A stretch of DNA of 64,000 bases from Comamonas sp. lk (GTDB taxonomy: Bacteria > Pseudomonadota > Gammaproteobacteria > Burkholderiales > Burkholderiaceae_C), in contig NZ_UOOB01000001.1 in assembly GCF_900564145.1 (NCBI RefSeq), forward strand, positions 496,001 through 560,000, given 5' to 3'. The stretch's first letter is position 1. Each line of letters starts with the position of its first letter. Position numbers and translations under genes: made by a program. The notes beneath the pieces were generated by a model. That model saw only the letters and a list, made by a program, of their open reading frames with translations. It ran no database searches and was not told the origin of the DNA. Of the stretch, positions 30,040 to 38,872 are shown piece by piece.

Positions 30040-30912
30040 ATGGGACAGAAAATCCATCCTACCGGCTTCCGTCTGGCGGTGAGCCGCAACTGGGCAAGCC
30101 GTTGGTACGCAAGCAACCGTGATTTCGCCGGCATGCTGGCCGAAGACATCAAGGTTCGTGAGTACCTGAAGGCCAAGCTGAAGAATGCTGCCGTTTCGCG
30201 CATTCTGATCGAGCGTCCTGCCAAGAACGCCCGCATCACCATTTTCTCGGCTCGTCCGGGCGTGGTGATCGGCAAGAAGGGTGAAGACATCGAGGCCCTG
30301 AAGAAGGAACTCGCTACTCGCCTGGGCGTGCCTGTTGCTGTGAACATCGAAGAAGTGCGCAAGCCCGAAATCGATGCCAAGCTGATCGCTGACTCGATCA
30401 CTCAGCAGCTGGAAAAGCGCATCATGTTCCGTCGCGCCATGAAGCGCGCCATGCAGAACGCCATGCGTCTGGGTGCTCAAGGCATCAAGATCATGTCTTC
30501 TGGCCGTCTGAACGGTATCGAAATCGCTCGTACTGAGTGGTACCGTGAAGGCCGCGTGCCACTGCACACACTGCGTGCCGACATCGACTACGGCTTCTCC
30601 GAAGCCAAGACGACATACGGCATCATCGGTGTGAAGGTCTGGGTCTACAAGGGTGATACCTTGGGCCGTAACGACCTGCCCGCTGTGGAAACGCCTCGTC
30701 CTGACGACGAACGCCGTCCTCGCGGCCCCCGTCGCGATGGTCGTCGTGATAGCCGCGACGGCGCTGGCCGTGGTGGTCGTCGTCCCGCTGGCACCAATGC
30801 GGCTCCTGCCGATGGCAGCGATAAGCCTGCCGGCGCTGGTGCTGATTCCGTTAAGCGCGTTCGCAAGACTGACGCGCCCGCTGCAGCTGCAGCGGACGGT
30901 AAAGGAGAATAA
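30040..30912 (+). CDS. rpsC: 30S ribosomal protein S3 with long basic C-terminal extension
   Basis: S3 (290 residues) helps form the mRNA entry channel and helicase of the 30S subunit. The KH domain with [17 protein letters not shown] lies near residues 65-95, and the S3 C-terminal domain ends near residue 212 with YKGDTLG. The last 75 residues are an Arg/Gly/Asp/Ala-rich, low-complexity tail ([15 protein letters not shown]). E. coli S3 has only 233 residues. Similar tails occur in Comamonadaceae and relatives. The tail is likely disordered and RNA-binding. Confidence 0.97.
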   Translation: MGQKIHPTGFRLAVSRNWASRWYASNRDFAGMLAEDIKVREYLKAKLKNAAVSRILIERPAKNARITIFSARPGVVIGKKGEDIEALKKELATRLGVPVAVNIEEVRKPEIDAKLIADSITQQLEKRIMFRRAMKRAMQNAMRLGAQGIKIMSSGRLNGIEIARTEWYREGRVPLHTLRADIDYGFSEAKTTYGIIGVKVWVYKGDTLGRNDLPAVETPRPDDERRPRGPRRDGRRDSRDGAGRGGRRPAGTNAAPADGSDKPAGAGADSVKRVRKTDAPAAAAADGKGE

Positions 30913-30914
30913 AG

Positions 30915-31331
30915 ATGCTGCAACCTGCTCGCCGCAAATACCGCAAGGAGCAAAAGGGTCGCAACACCGGTATCGCAACGCGTGGTAACTCCGTTGCTTT
31001 CGGTGACTTCGGCCTGAAGTCCACTGACCGCGGCCGTCTGACGGCCCGCCAGATCGAAGCTGCACGTCGTGCAATTTCCCGTCACGTCAAGCGTGGTGGT
31101 CGTATCTGGATCCGCGTGTTCCCGGATAAGCCAATCTCTACCAAGCCCGCCGAAGTGCGTATGGGTAACGGTAAGGGCAACCCCGAGTACTACGTGGCCG
31201 AAATTCAGCCCGGCAAGGTGATCTACGAAATCGTGGGTGTGCCTGAAGAGCTGGCTCGTGAAGCGTTCCGCCTGGCTGCTGCAAAGCTGCCTCTGCGTAC
31301 GACCTTCGTGTCTCGTCACATTGGTGCTTAA
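30915..31331 (+). CDS. rplP: 50S ribosomal protein L16
   Basis: L16 (138 residues) is a late-assembling protein near the A-site t[22 protein letters not shown] and the [23 protein letters not shown] block are diagnostic. The Arg hydroxylated in E. coli L16 (Arg81) falls in the latter region. It starts 2 nt after rpsC. Confidence 0.98.
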   Translation: MLQPARRKYRKEQKGRNTGIATRGNSVAFGDFGLKSTDRGRLTARQIEAARRAISRHVKRGGRIWIRVFPDKPISTKPAEVRMGNGKGNPEYYVAEIQPGKVIYEIVGVPEELAREAFRLAAAKLPLRTTFVSRHIGA

Positions 31332-31341
31332 GGAGATCAAC

Positions 31342-31539
31342 ATGACAAAATCTGCTGAACTCCGCCAAAAAGACGTGGCCGGTCTGGAAGCTGAAGTGAA
31401 GTCCTTGCAAAAGGCTCACTTTGGTCTGCGCATGCAAAAAGCCACGCAACAACTGGGCAACACTGCGACTATCAAGGCTACACGCCGTGACATCGCTCGT
31501 GCCAAGACCATCCTTGCTGAAAAGCAAGCCGCTAAGTAA
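31342..31539 (+). CDS. rpmC: 50S ribosomal protein L29
   Basis: L29 (65 residues) forms two antiparallel helices next to L23 at the tunnel exit. [33 protein letters not shown] is family-typical. The ATG at 31342 follows AAGGAGA with ideal spacing; a longer frame that overlaps rplP is rejected. Confidence 0.96.
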   Translation: MTKSAELRQKDVAGLEAEVKSLQKAHFGLRMQKATQQLGNTATIKATRRDIARAKTILAEKQAAK

Positions 31540-31548
31540 GGAGCCGAC

Positions 31549-31818
31549 ATGACGGAAGCTAAAACATCCCTCAAGCGCACCTTGATTGGCAAGGTGGTCA
31601 GCGACAAGCGTGCCAAGACTGTGACCGTTCTGGTTGAACGCCGCGTCAAGCACCCTATCTACGACAAGATCATGATCAAGTCGAGCAAGTACCACGCTCA
31701 CGACGAGCAAGGTGAGTACAAGCTGGGTGACGTGGTTGAAATCACCGAGAGCCGTCCTCTCTCCAAGACCAAGAACTGGGTTGCTACCCGCTTGGTGCAA
31801 AAGGCTGCTCTGGTGTAA
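31549..31818 (+). CDS. rpsQ: 30S ribosomal protein S17
   Basis: S17 (89 residues) is an early-assembling 30S protein. [24 protein letters not shown] and [27 protein letters not shown] are canonical. It is the last gene of this operon and a strong terminator follows. The spc genes (rplN, rplX, rplE and so on), which follow directly in E. coli, are not here. Confidence 0.98.
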   Translation: MTEAKTSLKRTLIGKVVSDKRAKTVTVLVERRVKHPIYDKIMIKSSKYHAHDEQGEYKLGDVVEITESRPLSKTKNWVATRLVQKAALV

Positions 31819-31851
31819 GCCTAACTAGGCACACCGGCTGCAAAGCCCTAG

Positions 31852-31880
31852 AAAACGACCCACAATGTGGGTCGTTTTTT
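31852..31880 (+). terminator. Rho-independent terminator ending the S10 operon
   Basis: A long perfect inverted repeat (31854-31864 with 31866-31876) is followed by a run of T. It lies 33 nt after rpsQ and would end the whole ribosomal protein transcript. Confidence 0.88.
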
Positions 31881-31936
31881 CGTTTCCGGACCCGCCATTT
31901 CGGTGGGCCTGTTTTGCACCCCAAAAGGAGATAGTA

Positions 31937-32443
31937 ATGATCAAAGTTGGAGACTCCCTGCCCGCAGTGACCTTGATGGAGTATGTGGAAGTGGAAGGCA
32001 ATGGCTGCAGCATTGGCCCCAACCCCGTCAAGCTGCCTGAAGCGCTGGCCGGCAAGACCATTGCATTGTTCGCATTGCCCGGTGCTTTCACTCCCACCTG
32101 CTCCGCACAGCATCTGCCTGGCTACGTGGCCAAGGCCGAGGAATTCAAGGCTGCAGGCGTGGACGAGATCTGGTGCCTGTCCGTGAACGACGCTTTCGTG
32201 ATGGGCGCTTGGGGTCGTGACCAGAAGGTGGCCGGCAAGGTGCGCATGATCGCCGACGGCGATGCCGCTTTCGCCAAGGCCGTGGGCCTGACGCTGGATC
32301 TGAACGGCAAGGGCCTGGGCCTGCGCGCCAACCGCTTCTCCATGCTGGTCAAGGATGGCAAGCTGGTTTCGCTGAACGTGGAAGGTCCTGGCAAGTTCGA
32401 AGTCAGCGACGCCGACACACTGCTGCAACAAGTCAAGGCTTAA
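31937..32443 (+). CDS. Type II (Prx5-like) peroxiredoxin
   Basis: This 168-residue peroxiredoxin reduces hydrogen peroxide and alkyl peroxides. The peroxidatic Cys55 lies in PGAFTPTCSAQHLPGY, the Prx5-type variant of the PxxxTxxC motif. A nearby EIWCLSVNDAFVMGAW stretch is also typical of this group, whose reductant is often glutathione/glutaredoxin. The start at 31937 follows AAGGAG. It is a single gene between two terminators. Confidence 0.93.
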   Translation: MIKVGDSLPAVTLMEYVEVEGNGCSIGPNPVKLPEALAGKTIALFALPGAFTPTCSAQHLPGYVAKAEEFKAAGVDEIWCLSVNDAFVMGAWGRDQKVAGKVRMIADGDAAFAKAVGLTLDLNGKGLGLRANRFSMLVKDGKLVSLNVEGPGKFEVSDADTLLQQVKA

Positions 32444-32536
32444 CACACGGCTTGCCGGAGTTCGCGTCCCTCTGAGGCCGGCTCCGGTTGCCACAAAGCC
32501 CTGCTGCCATGCCGCGGGGCTGGTGCCGAAATGCAG

Positions 32537-32566
32537 AACGCCCGGACCTATGGTCTGGGCGTTTTT
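32537..32566 (+). terminator. Terminator after the peroxiredoxin gene
   Basis: A 7-bp stem AACGCCC/GGGCGTT (32537-32543 with 32557-32563) continues inward with ACC/GGT after a 2-nt mismatch and ends in five T. Confidence 0.7.
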
Positions 32567-32601
32567 GCTGGTGCAGGTTTTTTGTGGATCTATGGAGGCG
32601 T

Positions 32602-33093
32602 TCAGTACAAAGCGACCTTGAGGTAGTGCGCACCCTGCAAGGGGTTGTGATAGTAAGGCTCGATGGGCTCGAAGCCCAGATCCACATAGAGGGCTCGCGC
32701 GGACTCCATCTCGTCCAGCGTGTCGAGCAGCACATGGTCGTACCCCGCTTGTCTGGCGGCATCCAGCATGGCCTCTGCCAGCTGACGGCCCAGGCCAAAA
32801 CCTCTGAAGGGCTTGCGCACAAAAAGGCGCTTCATTTCTGCCGCATTCGGGTAGTCGCAGTCGTCAAGCGGCCGCAGACCACAGCAGCCCGCAAGGGCTC
32901 CGTCCACACATGCCAGCAGCAGCTGGCCACGGGGGCTGGCATATTCACCGGGCAGATCGGCGATTTCCGACTCGAATCCTTGAAATTCCAGGTCGATACT
33001 CAGGCTGTCCGCATACTCTCGGAAGATCTGGCGCACCTGGTGCATTTCTTCCGGTTGAGTGGGGTTCAGCAAGTCCACGGCAGGCTTGTCCAC
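32602..33093 (-). CDS. GNAT-family N-acetyltransferase
   Basis: This 163-residue protein has the GNAT fold. The acetyl-CoA pyrophosphate loop is seen as RKPFRGFGLGRQLAEAML (about residues 92-109), preceded by the beta-4 strand EMKRLFV and followed by LLDTLDEMESARALYVDLGFEP. The acceptor substrate cannot be told. It stands alone on the minus strand between a plus-strand peroxiredoxin and a minus-strand cytochrome b. Confidence 0.9.
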   Translation of the reverse strand: MDKPAVDLLNPTQPEEMHQVRQIFREYADSLSIDLEFQGFESEIADLPGEYASPRGQLLLACVDGALAGCCGLRPLDDCDYPNAAEMKRLFVRKPFRGFGLGRQLAEAMLDAARQAGYDHVLLDTLDEMESARALYVDLGFEPIEPYYHNPLQGAHYLKVALY

Positions 33094-33183
33094 AGCAACT
33101 TGGCAATGATGAAAGAAGAGTCAGTGTAGCGGCAAGCGCTTTGCATGGTTAAAGCTTGGCTGACAACTCTGCCCTGACCGGAT

Positions 33184-33891
33184 TCAAAATCCTGCGCTGT
33201 GACCCAGCTGGTTCACCCACCAGGCGAGGCCGGATGCCAGCACTGCCAGTGCCGCTGCCAGCAAGCGTCTGGCCGCTGTATCGCGGGTGCTGGGGACAGG
33301 CAATTCCAGGGTTTTGTCGCCGGTCACCATGGCAGTGACCAGACCGCGTTTCTTGTGGCTGTAGTAAGCCACGGCCACCAGATGCAGGCCCAGCAGTGCG
33401 TAAATCAGATACTGGCCCCAGTGGACGTGGTAGTTGGTGGCCAGAGAAACCGTGTCGCCTGAGACAAAGCGGGTCAGCGAGCCGCTGAAGGCAATTTCGT
33501 CATCGCTGAGCAAGCCGCTGCCAACCTGAGCCATCAAGACCAGCAGCATGGCAAAAACCGACAAGGCGCCCAGCGGACTGTGGCCGGCACTGTCCTGCAC
33601 ACGGCCTTTGCCGCGCACATGGCGCAGCAGCGCGGCGGGTGAATGGAAAAAATTGCCAAAGCGCGACCAGTAACCGCCGACCAGGCCCCAGAGCAGGCGA
33701 AAAATCAGCAAGGCCAGCACGGCATGCCCCAGGCTCAAATGCCAGTTCATCGCATTGCCGCCCAGCTTGGCCGTCACCACCAGGGCCACGATGCACAAGG
33801 CCAGCAGCCAGTGGAACAGGCGCGTGGGCAAATCCCAGATTCGAACGGTGTGAGAGCTGTGGCTGAGAGTGTGCTTGACAGGCTCATTCAT
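33184..33891 (-). CDS. Cytochrome b561 / Ni-Fe hydrogenase-type cytochrome b
   Basis: This 235-residue diheme membrane cytochrome has four main transmembrane helices. Likely heme ligands are the histidines in TRLFHWLLA, LSLGHAVLAL, NYHVHWGQYL and GLHLVAVAYY. Such proteins pass electrons between quinol and periplasmic carriers. The start at 33891 (MNEPVKHTL) is favoured over a 38-residue extension. It is divergent from a cytochrome c' gene, a common pairing, so the two may form one electron route. Confidence 0.88.
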   Translation of the reverse strand: MNEPVKHTLSHSSHTVRIWDLPTRLFHWLLALCIVALVVTAKLGGNAMNWHLSLGHAVLALLIFRLLWGLVGGYWSRFGNFFHSPAALLRHVRGKGRVQDSAGHSPLGALSVFAMLLVLMAQVGSGLLSDDEIAFSGSLTRFVSGDTVSLATNYHVHWGQYLIYALLGLHLVAVAYYSHKKRGLVTAMVTGDKTLELPVPSTRDTAARRLLAAALAVLASGLAWWVNQLGHSAGF

Positions 33892-34082
33892 GAAGGTGCT
33901 CCATCCGGGTGGATTGAGAAATGCGGATTGCGACTGCCTGCATTGTGCCGTGAGGTGCGTCCAGGGGCTTGGCTGGCGCGCCCAGGCCTGGATTTGGAGC
34001 GCCAAGCTTGCGAGTCTCCTCTGCGATACTGCGCTGGCCGCTACCGACGGTAGATTGTTGTTTCAAAAGAAAGGATACCCCG

Positions 34083-34529
34083 ATGAAAGCTTTCTCCACC
34101 CTGGCTCTGGTTGCCGTGATCGCCACCGTGGCCCTGCCGGCTTCGGCGCAATTTTCCAAACCCGAAGATGCCATCAAGTATCGCCAAAGTGCTCTGAGTG
34201 TCATGGGCACGCACTTTGGCCGTCTGGGTGCCATGGCCAATGGCAAGATCCCTTTTGATGCCAAGAGCGCGCAGGAAAGCGCCGAGATCGTGGCTTTCAT
34301 GGCCAAGCTGCCCTGGTCGGGTTTTGGTACTGGAACCGATGGCGGAAAGGCCAAGCCCGAGATCTGGAAGGAGCAGGCCAAGTTTCATGATCTGAGCGGC
34401 AAGATGGAGGCGGAAACCGTCAAGCTCAATGCGGCGGCCAAGACCGGCAATCTGGACAACCTCAAAGCCGCCTTCGGCCCTGCGGCCAACAGCTGCAAGA
34501 GCTGCCACGACAGCTTCAGAAACAAATGA
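34083..34529 (+). CDS. Cytochrome c'
   Basis: This 148-residue periplasmic protein has a signal peptide (residues 1-22, ASA-Q) and a four-helix bundle with the heme-binding CKSCH near the C-terminus, the hallmark of cytochrome c'. Family proteins bind NO and CO at a five-coordinate heme and protect against nitrosative stress. The start at 34083 gives a clean signal peptide. It faces the cytochrome b561 gene across a 191-nt intergenic region. Confidence 0.93.
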   Translation: MKAFSTLALVAVIATVALPASAQFSKPEDAIKYRQSALSVMGTHFGRLGAMANGKIPFDAKSAQESAEIVAFMAKLPWSGFGTGTDGGKAKPEIWKEQAKFHDLSGKMEAETVKLNAAAKTGNLDNLKAAFGPAANSCKSCHDSFRNK

Positions 34530-34553
34530 TCTCTGACGGGGTTCAGGCATGAA

Positions 34554-34579
34554 AAAAACCGGCAACTTGCCGGTTTTTA
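34554..34579 (+). terminator. Terminator after cytochrome c' gene
   Basis: A symmetric repeat AAAAACCGGCAA / TTGCCGGTTTTT with a 1-nt centre is followed by further T. It lies 24 nt after the stop and could act in both directions. Confidence 0.8.
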
Positions 34580-34630
34580 TTTTTTGCAGTGCCTGCGCTT
34601 GCTGGACTTGGGTTTCAAGCCGCTTTGCCT

Positions 34631-34678
34631 TGAACTCAAGGAAGATAAAGCGCTGGCAGCTATTGATTTGATAAGGCT
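34631..34678 (-). repeat. Dispersed intergenic repeat, copy 4
   Basis: Read on the minus strand it has AAATCAATAGCTGCCAGCG, CTTTATC and then CCTTGAG, one of the best-preserved copies. It follows directly after the stop of the thioredoxin-like gene. Confidence 0.65.
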
Positions 34679-35191
34679 TTAGGCGCTTGCAGGTTCCGCC
34701 AGCAGTTTTTCGATCAGCTTGTGCAGCTCGGCAAAATCAGGCGCACCGATATAGCTCTTCACAATCTCGCCGCGCTTGTTGACGATGAAGGTGGAGGGCG
34801 TGAGCTTGACGTCGCCCCAGGCCTTGGCCACGTTGCCCGTGTTGTCCAGCGCCACCTGGAAAGGAATCTTGCGCGACTCGACAAAGTTCACCACATAGCT
34901 GGGCGGGTCGTAGCTCATGGCTACGGCCAGGGTGTTGAAACCCTTGCCCTTGTACTTGTTGTAGGTGCTGATGATCTCGGGCATTTCTGCCACGCAGGTC
35001 GTGCAGCTGGTGGCCCAGAAGTTCACCAGCGTGACCTGGCCTTTGAGGTCGGATGTCGTCTTCTGGCTGCCGTCGAGCAGCACAAAGGTGGACTGAGGTG
35101 CCGCAGATTGACCGGCCCCGGTATACACCCATGCCCCGACGCCGATGACGGCTGCGGCCGCCAGGCCTGCGATCCAAGTTTTGCTTGCCAT
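34679..35191 (-). CDS. TlpA-like thiol:disulfide oxidoreductase
   Basis: This 170-residue protein is a membrane-tethered periplasmic thioredoxin of the TlpA/ResA group. An N-terminal signal anchor (residues 5-24) is followed by a thioredoxin fold with the redox pair Cys63-Thr-Thr-Cys66 (NFWATSCTTCVAEM) and the cis-Pro loop LTPSTFIV. Such proteins often keep heme-attachment cysteines of c-type cytochromes reduced, which fits the neighbouring cytochrome genes. The start at 35191 is preferred over one 11 residues upstream. Confidence 0.9.
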   Translation of the reverse strand: MASKTWIAGLAAAAVIGVGAWVYTGAGQSAAPQSTFVLLDGSQKTTSDLKGQVTLVNFWATSCTTCVAEMPEIISTYNKYKGKGFNTLAVAMSYDPPSYVVNFVESRKIPFQVALDNTGNVAKAWGDVKLTPSTFIVNKRGEIVKSYIGAPDFAELHKLIEKLLAEPASA

Positions 35192-35382
35192 AAGATCTTG
35201 ATTGTGCCTAGAAATTAAGCACATTGCTGTTCTAGGTCATTGGAGCCTGCGCTGTCGCAAAAGTTCAGCCTGCGAATGGGAGAAAGACTTTTCTCTACGG
35301 GTCATCCCTAGGCGCTGGCGGCCGGGGCGGGCATGGCGGCTCCAGATAATGCAGATATGACACAGCAGGCATGGGCGGGCAT

Positions 35383-35940
35383 ATGTTGAAGACCAGGGCG
35401 GGCATTGCTGCGCGCTGGCTTGGGCTGAGCATGGTGCTGGCCGGCTGCAGCCCGGCGCTCAACTGGCGCACCGTGCAGCTCAAGAATGCGCCGCTGCAAA
35501 TTCTGCTGCCTTGCGATGCGCAAACTGCCAGCCGCGATGTGCCCATGGGGAGCGAGCAGGTATCCATGGCCATGGTGGGCTGCGAGGCGGATCATGCCAC
35601 TTATGCCGTGTCTCACTTTCTGCTCAAGGAGCCCGCGCAGGCTGCCGCGACCTTGGCGCGCTGGCAGGCGGCCGTCTTGGCCCAGTTGCATGCAACAAAG
35701 CCGTTGCAGGCCAGCGGTGATGCTGTATTTGTGCCCAAGGGCGCGCTGAATTTGCCGCAATCCATACGCAGCACGCTGGAGGGCGTGGGGCCGCAGGGCC
35801 AAAAACTCATAGGCTACGGCGCATGGTTTGCGCGGCTGGAGGGTGACAAAGGGGTGCGCATCTACCATGCTGTGATCTATGCCGACAAACCCAGGCCGGA
35901 AGCTGCACAGGCATTTTTTGCCGGTCTGCAGCTGCAATAG
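35383..35940 (+). CDS. Hypothetical lipoprotein
   Basis: I do not recognise the family. The 185-residue product has a lipoprotein signal peptide: a basic start (MLKTRAGIAAR), a hydrophobic stretch and the lipobox VLAGC, with Cys22 the lipidated residue. The rest is soluble, with a possible disulfide pair in the mature part (LPCDAQ and VGCEAD). An ATG at 35371, four codons upstream, is an alternative start. It is between the TlpA gene and the PTS genes. Confidence 0.75.
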   Translation: MLKTRAGIAARWLGLSMVLAGCSPALNWRTVQLKNAPLQILLPCDAQTASRDVPMGSEQVSMAMVGCEADHATYAVSHFLLKEPAQAAATLARWQAAVLAQLHATKPLQASGDAVFVPKGALNLPQSIRSTLEGVGPQGQKLIGYGAWFARLEGDKGVRIYHAVIYADKPRPEAAQAFFAGLQLQ

Positions 35941-36036
35941 CGGCCGTCATCGCCTCCATATTCACCATGCCGTATGCGCCAATGTGCAAGATCTCCCGCC
36001 GGCGCGCCATAATTTGCCATCAAGAACTGTGACTAC

Positions 36037-36492
36037 ATGACCACGCGCATTCTTTTGCTCACCCACGCCCCGCTGGCCTCCGCGCTGCGCGAATGTGCGC
36101 TGCACGTGTTTGCCGACAGCGCCGACGACGTGCTGGCACTGGATGTGCCGGCTCAGGAGCCGCCGGAAAGCACGCTGCAGCGGGCTAGGGAGATGCTGGA
36201 GGCGCATGGCGGTATGTCTCTGCCTACACTGGTGCTGACCGATCTCTTCGGCGCCACGCCTTGCAATGTGGCTCAGCGCCTGGTGGCTCAGCTGCCCGCG
36301 CGGCTGGTGGCCGGGGTGAACCTGCCCATGCTGTTGCGCTCCATAGGCTATAGGCAGGAAGCGCTGGATGCGCTGGTGTCGCGTGCCATGGTGGGCGGCA
36401 GCCAGGGCGTCATGCAAGTGGCCAGCAGTTCATTGCAAAATCAAAGCGCACGACCTTCTCATGATCAAGACTCATATCACCATCAGCAATAA
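36037..36492 (+). CDS. PTS mannose/fructose-type IIA component
   Basis: This 151-residue cytoplasmic protein is an EIIA-Man domain. His10 (ILLLTHAPLASAL) is the expected phosphorylation site, and LTDLFGATPCNVAQRL near residue 68 is the second family block. No sugar permease (IIB, IIC, IID) is encoded nearby, so a role in phosphotransfer regulation rather than sugar uptake is likely, as proposed for other betaproteobacteria. The last 30 residues (Ser/Gln/His-rich) are read over the start of ptsH, with a 32-nt overlap. Confidence 0.9.
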   Translation: MTTRILLLTHAPLASALRECALHVFADSADDVLALDVPAQEPPESTLQRAREMLEAHGGMSLPTLVLTDLFGATPCNVAQRLVAQLPARLVAGVNLPMLLRSIGYRQEALDALVSRAMVGGSQGVMQVASSSLQNQSARPSHDQDSYHHQQ

Positions 36493-36730
36493 GCTGGGCC
36501 TGCACGCCCGCGCCTCGGCCAAGCTCACCAAACTCGCCGGCAGTTTTCCTTGCGAAGTCTGGCTGACAAAGGGCGAGCGCCGCATCAACGCCAAAAGTAT
36601 CATGGGCGTGATGATGTTGGCGGCAGGCATTGGCTCCGAGCTGGAGCTGGAGACCGATGGCGAGCGCGAGCAGGAAGCCCTGGATGCCTTGGTCGCCTTG
36701 ATCAATGACAAATTTGGCGAAGGCCAGTAA
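36461..36730 (+). CDS. ptsH: Phosphocarrier protein HPr
   Basis: HPr (89 residues) carries phosphate from enzyme I to IIA proteins. His15 in KLGLHARASAKL is the phosphorylated histidine, and Ser46 in NAKSIMGVMML is the site used by HPr kinase/phosphatase. Both are present, so it could also be regulated by HprK, which many betaproteobacteria have. The ATG at 36461 lies inside the IIA gene and the two genes are surely cotranscribed. Confidence 0.95.
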   Translation: MIKTHITISNKLGLHARASAKLTKLAGSFPCEVWLTKGERRINAKSIMGVMMLAAGIGSELELETDGEREQEALDALVALINDKFGEGQ

Positions 36731-36883
36731 GTAGCAAGATCGCTTTGCCCGCCACGATGTGACGGGAGGAGCTTCTGGGCGCAGGGCAGGACACCTGTTG
36801 CATTGCGATGCAGCAGGCAGACGGCCGCCTGGCGATCCGGAGCAAGCAAAAACAATCGCGTCATTCGCGAAAGGGCAGTCGCT

Positions 36884-38614
36884 ATGACATTTGCAATCCA
36901 CGGCTTGGCCGTGTCACGGGGTATTGCGATTGGGCGTGCGGTGGTGGTGGCCTCCAGCCGCATGGAGGTGGTGCACTACTTCATTCACCCGGAGCAGATC
37001 GAGTCTGAAATCGCGCGGGCACGCAGTGCGCGCAACTCGGTCATCGACGAATTGAGGCGTCTGCAGGAAGAAATGCCCAAGGATGCGCCCGGCGAGCTGG
37101 ATGCTTTGCTGGACGTGCACCTGATGCTGCTGCAGGACGATGCACTGGCAGAAGCCATACGTCACTGGATATCGGACCGCCTGTACAACGCCGAATGGGC
37201 GTTGACAACGCAGCTGGAGATTGTCTCGCGCCAGTTCGACGAGATGGATGACGAGTACCTGCGTGAGCGCAAGGCCGACCTGGAACAGGTGGTGGACAGG
37301 ATTTTGCGCCACATGAAAGGCGTACCCAACCCGGTCAGTGCGCCCCAGGTAGCCCCCCAGGATGGCGCCCATGAATCGCCGCTGGTGCTGGTGGCGCAGG
37401 ATCTTTCGCCTGCCGACATGCTGCAGTTCAAGAGCAAGGTGTTTGCCGGCTTCATTACCGCCGTGGGCGGCAAGACCAGCCATACCGCCATCGTGGCGCG
37501 CAGCATGGACATTCCTGCGGTGGTGGGCGCGCGTGCGGCCAGCCAGCTGATCCGCCAGGACGACTGGGTCATCATCGACGGCAACGAAGGCGTGGTCATC
37601 GTCGATCCCTCGCCCATCATCCTGGCCGAGTATGGCTTCAGGCAACGCCAGAACGAGCTGGAGCGCGAGCGTTTGTCACGCCTGCGCTTCACGCCCTCGC
37701 TCACCATGGACGGGCAAAAAGTGGAGTTGCTGGCCAATATCGAGCAGCCTGGCGACGGCCCGGCTGCCGTGCATGCCGGAGCCGTGGGCGTGGGACTGTT
37801 TCGCACCGAGTTCCTGTTCATGGGCCGGGGTGGCAATCTGCCCGGCGAGGAAGAGCAATACCGCGCCTACCGCGAAGCCATTGACGGCATGCAAGGCATG
37901 CCGGTCACCATACGCACGCTGGATGTGGGAGCCGACAAGCCGCTGGACAAAGCCCAGCCCAAGGACTATTACCTGAACCCCGCTCTGGGTCTGCGCGCCA
38001 TTCGCTGGAGCCTGGCGGATACCGCCATGTTTCGCACCCAGCTGCGCGCCATTTTGCGTGCGGCGGCACACGGGCAGATTCACCTGCTGTTTCCCATGCT
38101 GGCCCACCGCAGCGAGATCGAGCAGACCCTGGCCCAGCTGCGCCAGGCGCAAAGCGAGCTGGATGTGCGTGGCCTGCCTTATGGTCCGGTCAAGCTGGGA
38201 GCGATGATCGAGATACCGGCGGCCGCGCTGGTGGTACGTACCTTCCTCAAGTACTTCGACTTCCTCTCCATAGGCACCAATGACCTGATTCAATACACGC
38301 TGGCCATTGACCGTGCGGATGAAACCGTGGCCCATCTCTACGACCCCATGCACCCGGCGGTGCTGCGTCTGGTGTCCGAGGTGATCGCTGCAGCCGATGC
38401 AGCCGGCAAGCAAGTCTGTGTATGTGGCGAAATGGCCGGCGACGTGAGCATGACCCGGCTGCTCCTGGGTCTGGGTCTGCGCAGTTTCTCCATGCATCCT
38501 GCCCAGATCCTGGCCGTCAAGCAGGAAATCCTGCGGGCCGATACGCAAAAGCTGGCTCCCTGGGCGCAGCAGGTGATGAATAGCGAGGACCCTTCGGGGC
38601 TGCTGGCACCCTGA
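36884..38614 (+). CDS. ptsI: PTS enzyme I (phosphoenolpyruvate-protein phosphotransferase)
   Basis: Enzyme I (576 residues) takes phosphate from PEP and passes it to HPr. The phospho-histidine is His200 in GGKTSHTAIVARS. The C-terminal PEP-binding domain has GVGLFRTEFLFMGR, the IEIPAAAL stretch and the catalytic Cys-containing QVCVCGEMAGD. The ATG at 36884 follows AAGGGCAG; a longer reading into the 153-nt ptsH-ptsI gap is not supported. It completes the IIA-HPr-EI regulatory set. Confidence 0.96.
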   Translation: MTFAIHGLAVSRGIAIGRAVVVASSRMEVVHYFIHPEQIESEIARARSARNSVIDELRRLQEEMPKDAPGELDALLDVHLMLLQDDALAEAIRHWISDRLYNAEWALTTQLEIVSRQFDEMDDEYLRERKADLEQVVDRILRHMKGVPNPVSAPQVAPQDGAHESPLVLVAQDLSPADMLQFKSKVFAGFITAVGGKTSHTAIVARSMDIPAVVGARAASQLIRQDDWVIIDGNEGVVIVDPSPIILAEYGFRQRQNELERERLSRLRFTPSLTMDGQKVELLANIEQPGDGPAAVHAGAVGVGLFRTEFLFMGRGGNLPGEEEQYRAYREAIDGMQGMPVTIRTLDVGADKPLDKAQPKDYYLNPALGLRAIRWSLADTAMFRTQLRAILRAAAHGQIHLLFPMLAHRSEIEQTLAQLRQAQSELDVRGLPYGPVKLGAMIEIPAAALVVRTFLKYFDFLSIGTNDLIQYTLAIDRADETVAHLYDPMHPAVLRLVSEVIAAADAAGKQVCVCGEMAGDVSMTRLLLGLGLRSFSMHPAQILAVKQEILRADTQKLAPWAQQVMNSEDPSGLLAP

Positions 38615-38802
38615 CCGCAATGGCTTGCAAGCCGCCGCCAAGCGCGCAGGGCGGCTGGCGGCCTTTGTTCTTCGGAGGCCGCGCCTTGATCCCAAGTCAT
38701 GGCCTGGAATTGTTTGCAATGCTTGACGATGTTGCGTTGCCCTGCGGCAACATGACAGCCCGAGTTCAGGCCATCTGCGGTAGAAACGCGCATTTACAAA
38801 TT

Positions 38803-38835
38803 TAATTGCGATTGATTCTCATTTGCTGTTATAGT
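38803..38835 (+). promoter_or_regulatory. Fur box overlapping a sigma70 promoter
   Basis: ATTGCGATTGATTCTCATT (38805-38823) resembles the AATGATAATCATTCTCATT-like Fur operators of proteobacteria. It overlaps a promoter with -35 TTGCGA (38806-38811), an 18-nt spacer and -10 TATAGT (38830-38835). Iron-loaded Fur bound there would block RNA polymerase. The start of transcription would be near 38842. Confidence 0.6.
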
Positions 38836-38872
38836 TGCATCCAGCTTGTAGCGAATCACTCTGGTGGGGTTC

